A stretch of 64,000 bases of DNA from Hevea brasiliensis (taxonomy: Eukaryota > Streptophyta > Magnoliopsida > Malpighiales > Euphorbiaceae). Numbering within the stretch: the stretch's first letter is position 1; every line of letters starts with the position of its first letter. Below the pieces are notes generated by a model. It saw only the letters and a program-made list of their open reading frames with translations. It was not told where the DNA came from and searched no databases. The stretch lies in contig NC_079503.1 of assembly GCF_030052815.1 (NCBI RefSeq), positions 44,434,735 to 44,498,734 on the forward strand. The letters are read 5' to 3'. Below are positions 61,298-64,000 of the stretch, piece by piece. The position numbers and the translations under genes were made by a program.

Positions 61298-61770
61298 CTT
61301 TGTTATGACCCAAATAATGGGTTAGACTAGCACTAGGACTTGGGTCAATATAAGACTCCCAAAGCCCATAGTAAGCCTAACTGATTTTAGCCCAACCATA
61401 AAGCCCATATCTAGAGCCCATTTTTAAGAAATCAACAGGACAGAGTCTGACCATAAACCAGAAAACCCAATAGGGAGTTTTAGCTCACCCTACTTGTGAT
61501 CACAAAATATATAAATTTAGGGAGCTCTGCTCACCCTCGCAATCCTCAACATAACAATTATATTATTAAATGAGAGCTCAGCTCCCTCATCCAAGATATA
61601 TATTCATCCCATTCAACCACACACGCATAAATATAGATTTACAATTTCAAAGCAAATAATCTTTTATAGTCCCATGCCAAAGATAATATTCCTAGCACAT
61701 GCAAAGTCTAAATTTTTAATCAATACTATGAAATAATGATATTTACTGCCAGTATACCTGTGAGGAAAGA

Positions 61771-63370
61771 TGAGGACATTAAAGAAAGATGGAGAAATTA
61801 TTTTAATGATCTCTTTAATAATAGTCAAAATGGAAATAGCGTGAATATAGACTATAGAACAATAGAAAAGAATGTAAATTATACTAGAAGGATTAGATCT
61901 TTAGAAGTAAAGGAAGCACTTAAGAGAATGAAAGTGGGTAAAGCCTGTGGACCCGATGAAATACCAATTGAAGTGTGGAAGTATTTGGGAGATATGGGAG
62001 TGGCATGGTTAACTAAATTATTTAATAAGATTCTAAACTCAAAGAAAATGCCTGATGAATGGAGGAAGAGTATTTTAGTACCTATTTTTAAAAATAAGGG
62101 AGACATACAGAGTTGCTCAAACTATAGGGGAATTAAACTCATGAGCCATACTATGAAGTTGTGGGAGAGAGTTGTGGAGCATCGACTACGTCATGATACT
62201 TCTATCTCTCTCAATCAATTTGGTTTCATGCCTGGTCGTTCAACTATGGAAGCGATCTTTCTCATTAGAAGCTTGATGGAGAAATATAGAGATGTGAAGA
62301 AAGATCTACACATGGTTTTTATTGATTTGGAGAAGGCTTATGATAGTGTTCCAAGAGAAGTCTTATGGAATGTGTTAGAACAAAAGAGGGTATCTATTAG
62401 GTACATACAAGTATTGAAAGATATGTATGAAGGAGCAACTACTATTGTGCAGTGGGAGGGGACACAAGAGATTTTCCGATCTCAATTGGATTACACCAAG
62501 GATCACCATAAGCCCTTACCTTTTACATTAGTTTTAGATGAACTGAAACATATACAAGAGAGTATTCCTTGGTGCATGATGTTTGCGGATGATATTGTTC
62601 TGATAGATGAGACACGAGAAAGAGTCAATAGGAAAATAGAACTTTGGAGAAGTACTCTAGAGTCAAAGGGTTTTAAGTTAAGTAGAACGAAGATGTAATA
62701 CATGCATTGCAAGTTCAGTGAAGGCCAAACTGGTGATAGGGAAGGAGTTAGTTTGAATGGAGTGGTACTATCCCAAAGTAATCACTTTAAATATCTAGGC
62801 TCAGTCCTTCAAGTAGATGGGGGATGTGAGGAGGATGTTAGTCATAGGATTAAAGCCGGATGGTTAAAGTGGAGACGTGCTACGGGAGTTTTATGTGATC
62901 GTAAGATTCCCAATAAATTAAAAGGAAAATTTTACCGTCTGACCATACGACCAGGCTATGTTATATGGTAGTGAGTGTTGGGCCTTTGAAAGAGTCGTAT
63001 GCATCTAAGATAAGAGTTGCAGAGATGAGAATGTTAAGGTGGATGAGTGGCCATACTAGACTAGATAAAGTCCGTAATGAAAGTATTAGAGAAAAGGTAG
63101 GAATGGTGCCAATTGAAGATAAGTTGAGAGAAGGGAGATTAAGGTGGTTTGGTCATGTGAAGCGTAGACATACGGAGGCTCCAGTTAGACAAGTAGAGCA
63201 CATTAGGTTAGAGGATAGAAAGAAAAAAAGGGGTAGACCTAAATTGACTTAGAGGAGAGTAGTACAACATGACTTAGAAGCATTACACATTTCTGAGGAT
63301 TTAACCCAAAATCGTTCAGAGTGGAAAAAGCGAATCCATATAGCCGACCCCAAATTTTTGGGATAAAGGC
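61771..63370 (+). pseudogene. RTE LINE reverse transcriptase, broken
   Basis: RT fragment starting [17 protein letters not shown]. Conserved blocks follow: [68 protein letters not shown], the first catalytic block [19 protein letters not shown] and the second [13 protein letters not shown]-terminal parts are FKYLGSVLQVDGGCEEDV and EMRMLRWMSGHTRLDKVRNE, then EGRLRWFGHVKRR. Between about 62470 and 62520 the frame is shifted, so the conserved GLHQGS block reads in another frame. Further lesions are a stop at 62696-62698 and two frameshifts between about 62950 and 62990. An upstream ATG at 61736 in the LTR opens the same frame by chance. Confidence 0.9.
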
Positions 63371-63396
63371 TTAGTTGAGTTGAGTTGAGTTGAGTT
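61771..63396 (+). mobile_element. RTE-type LINE, 5'-truncated, in family-D LTR
   Basis: A 1.6-kb non-LTR insertion ending in a TTGAG repeat tail (63374-63396) instead of poly-A, as plant RTE elements do. A perfect 19-bp TSD GTATACCTGTGAGGAAAGA lies at 61752-61770 and 63397-63415. The endonuclease domain is missing by 5' truncation. Confidence 0.93.
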
Positions 63397-64000
63397 GTAT
63401 ACCTGTGAGGAAAGAAGCAGGTTAATCACAAAGAAAGAGAAACTCCTATAACTTGGAAAAAAATATGGTGAATAGGAGTGAGCGTTCAACTCATAGAGTA
63501 AGATATTGATTTTAAATATAATTTCTATAACTATCTAGGACTAATGCATCCCTGAGGATGAAATGTAGCATATATCAATACATTCAACCAAGTTCAAATA
63601 ATATTCACACAAAGAATAATTTGGAGCACTCACACACCCGTGTGTCACATCAATCAAATATATAAATATATGGGAGCTGATTCCCTACACAACTCTCTTA
63701 ATTCCAACTTCTATTGGTGAGAGCAACTCGAGTAAGATTTTCTTTTAATAATCCAAATACAGGGGTTAGCGAGACTCAAAGCTGTGCTCATCCCGACTTA
63801 TCACAAAAAGGATCAGGCCCTAAGCGAGACTAGCTTAAGTTGATCTATTGTTTTACCCATATTTAGTACCACACCTCATGCACACCGACACACGCACACA
63901 GTTTCAATTTACCCTAAAGTGACACCCACATCAATTTCATCAAATAATAATACAACACAAAGCATGCCTATAATAGTTATATACATATAATTATAAGTGA

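Larger units (their letters stand above)
25399..64000 (-). mobile_element. Family-D Ty3/gypsy element, old, host of nested insertions
   Basis: A minus-strand LTR element whose 3' LTR is at 25399-26847 and whose 5' LTR starts at 61301 and runs beyond the window. A polypurine tract adjoins the first and a PBS the second. Its internal sequence is split into four pieces (26848-27160, 34137-34652, 54772-55584, 59077-61300) by later insertions. Rejoining the first two at the TSD restores RT exactly (LRSGYH then QLRIRNED). RT thumb, RNase H and integrase are missing: only about 90 bases separate the RT FIDD box region from the polypurine tract, so an internal deletion preceded or followed insertion. 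About 3.8 kb of internal sequence remains. Confidence 0.85.
61301..64000 (-). repeat. 5' LTR of family-D element, partial, with LINE inserted
   Basis: Matches the left-hand LTR: 61301-61770 corresponds to about 25399-25862, and 63416-64000 continues to about 26450. About 400 bases of LTR remain beyond the window. Divergence from the left copy is high. The LINE at 61771-63396 is inserted with a 19-bp TSD. Confidence 0.87.

Noticed and set aside
1..64000. Search by eye for tRNA, rRNA, CRISPR or a non-transposon host gene.
   Set aside because: None recognised; the PBS sequences are tRNA-complementary but are not tRNA genes.

Overview
This window is nuclear DNA of a flowering plant, most likely a woody eudicot with a repeat-rich genome. 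Both Ty3/gypsy and LINE families of plant type are present, with initiator-Met and Arg type primer binding sites, a plant retrotransposon intron and AT-rich spacers. I cannot name the species. I found no intact host gene, tRNA, rRNA or CRISPR array. Nearly everything is transposable-element sequence in nested layers, and the layers can be unpicked because most insertions keep target-site duplications (TSDs).

Layout. (1) 1-5974: 5' part of a minus-strand Tekay/Del-like Ty3/gypsy element (family A): LTR, Met PBS, broken gag, protease and RT running off the left edge. (2) 5975-14631: AT-rich spacer with microsatellites, a solo family-A LTR (9452-12617) and an 820-bp degenerate TGTATC-type simple repeat ending in 38 TA units. 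(3) 14632-21099: a plant LINE (RT, zf-RVT, RNase H) split by a 4.2-kb solo family-A LTR with a perfect TSD; a second LINE RNase H remnant lies at 24840-25393 beyond another solo LTR (21331-24766). (4) 25399-64000: an old minus-strand Ty3/gypsy element (family D) that has been a target for later insertions: a solo family-B LTR (27161-34136) with a solo family-A LTR nested in it, a 20-kb Ogre/Tat-like element (34653-54771), a second solo family-B LTR (55585-59076), and a 5'-truncated RTE-type LINE (61771-63396) in its 5' LTR.

The Ogre/Tat-like element is the most informative part. In order it has a promoterless, 5'-truncated 5' LTR, an Arg-type PBS, a broken ORF1 with a DUF7745-like domain, gag, protease, a predicted 177-bp in-frame intron, and an open RT-RNaseH-aRNaseH-integrase frame. 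It then has a 3' UTR with six copies of a CCC-GNRA-GGG-like hairpin and a 61-bp minisatellite, a polypurine tract and a 6.1-kb 3' LTR. The LTR U3 carries an antisense gene-like unit (TATA box, PF04195-like domain, coiled coil), three 16-bp palindromes at exact 49-bp spacing and many GATCGG motifs. The truncated 5' LTR directly abuts a 5-bp TSD, which suggests an incompletely copied cDNA was integrated.

Relative ages by eye: 5' and 3' LTRs of the Ogre-like element differ at 6 of about 277 compared bases. The family-D LTRs differ visibly more, in agreement with the nesting order. Six solo LTRs, each with a full or 4-of-5 TSD, show that LTR-LTR recombination has been a main route of element loss here.
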